DNA of 7,150 bases, taken from contig PXAW01000375.1 in the NCBI GenBank assembly GCA_003567055.1, forward strand, positions 1 through 7,150. Reading direction: 5' to 3'. Positions 6,841-7,150 of this stretch are shown here, piece by piece. The first letter of the stretch is position 1. Every line of letters starts with the position of its first letter. The notes under the pieces were generated by a model. That model was not told the DNA's origin and did not search any database. It worked only from the letters and a program-made list of their open reading frames with translations. The position numbers and the translations under genes are program-made. The stretch is from Hyphomicrobiales bacterium (GTDB lineage: Bacteria > Pseudomonadota > Alphaproteobacteria > Rhizobiales > Beijerinckiaceae).

Positions 6841-7150
6841 ATGTCAGTCGCCACCGCCGACCCCAACACCCGGACGTTCGACCCGACCGTCTACCACGTC
6901 AAGAAGAGCGCCGAGGGCGTCGCCCTCGATATCAAGGACTTCAATCTCTGGTACGGCCATGCCCAGGCGCTCCACGGCATCAACATGGAGATCCAGAAGG
7001 GTGAGGTTACCGCGCTGATCGGCCCGTCGGGCTGCGGCAAGTCCACCCTGCTGCGCTGCCTCAACCGGATGAACGACCTGATCGACGAATTGAGCATCGA
7101 CGGCTCGATAATGGTCGACGATTTCGACATCTACGGCCCGGGCATCGACG
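6841..7150 (+). CDS. pstB: Phosphate ABC transporter ATP-binding protein PstB, N-terminal part (3' end outside window)
   Basis: The frame opens at ATG 6841, 6 nt after a GAGG ribosome site (6831-6834) and 14 nt after the pstA stop. It stays open to the right edge, giving 103 residues of a protein usually near 260. Seen: an aromatic A-loop region ([15 protein letters not shown]), the Walker A motif GPSGCGKST at residues 61-69 (7021-7047), and the PstB-typical [12 protein letters not shown] that follows. The Q-loop, signature motif and Walker B lie beyond the window. Walker A comes about 20 residues later than in E. coli PstB because of a longer N-terminal lead, whose role is unknown. It is the cytoplasmic ATPase that drives phosphate import through PstC and PstA. 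A phoU gene often follows pstB, but none can be seen here. Confidence 0.95.
   Translation, partial: MSVATADPNTRTFDPTVYHVKKSAEGVALDIKDFNLWYGHAQALHGINMEIQKGEVTALIGPSGCGKSTLLRCLNRMNDLIDELSIDGSIMVDDFDIYGPGID

Overview
This window is high-GC, mostly coding DNA with the look of an alphaproteobacterium (possibly Hyphomicrobiales). The evidence is the strong G/C bias at third codon positions, long antisense shadow frames, and a GC-rich hairpin of the kind scattered between genes in that group. The taxonomic call is an inference from sequence style, not a database match.

Layout, all on the + strand: (1) the 3' part of an AbgB-like M20 amidohydrolase (to 1028), cut by the left edge; (2) a 258-bp intergenic region holding a REP-like hairpin (1059-1105), a small palindrome, and PhoB-box-like direct repeats (1165-1204) ahead of pstS; (3) pstS (1287-2252), the periplasmic phosphate-binding protein; (4) a 104-bp gap with two strong stem-loops, the second a textbook intrinsic terminator; (5) pstC (2357-5002) and pstA (5024-6826), two permease genes coding for unusually long proteins; (6) the start of pstB (6841 to the right edge), the transport ATPase.

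Together items 3-6 form a high-affinity phosphate ABC importer. PstS captures phosphate in the periplasm, PstC and PstA form the membrane channel, and PstB powers it. The Pho box implies control by the PhoR-PhoB system under phosphate starvation. The terminator behind pstS suggests that far more pstS message is made than pstCAB message, which fits the stoichiometry of a binding-protein-dependent importer.

The most unusual parts are the large extra domains in the permeases. PstC carries about 380 residues after its first membrane helix that read as a six- or seven-bladed WD40-like beta-propeller, plus extra membrane segments inside the permease core. PstA carries about 265 residues with a highly charged predicted coiled coil. 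Long PstC/PstA variants are known in other proteobacteria, so this is an under-characterised variant of a known transporter and not a wholly new system. I saw no mobile element, CRISPR array, tRNA or rRNA.
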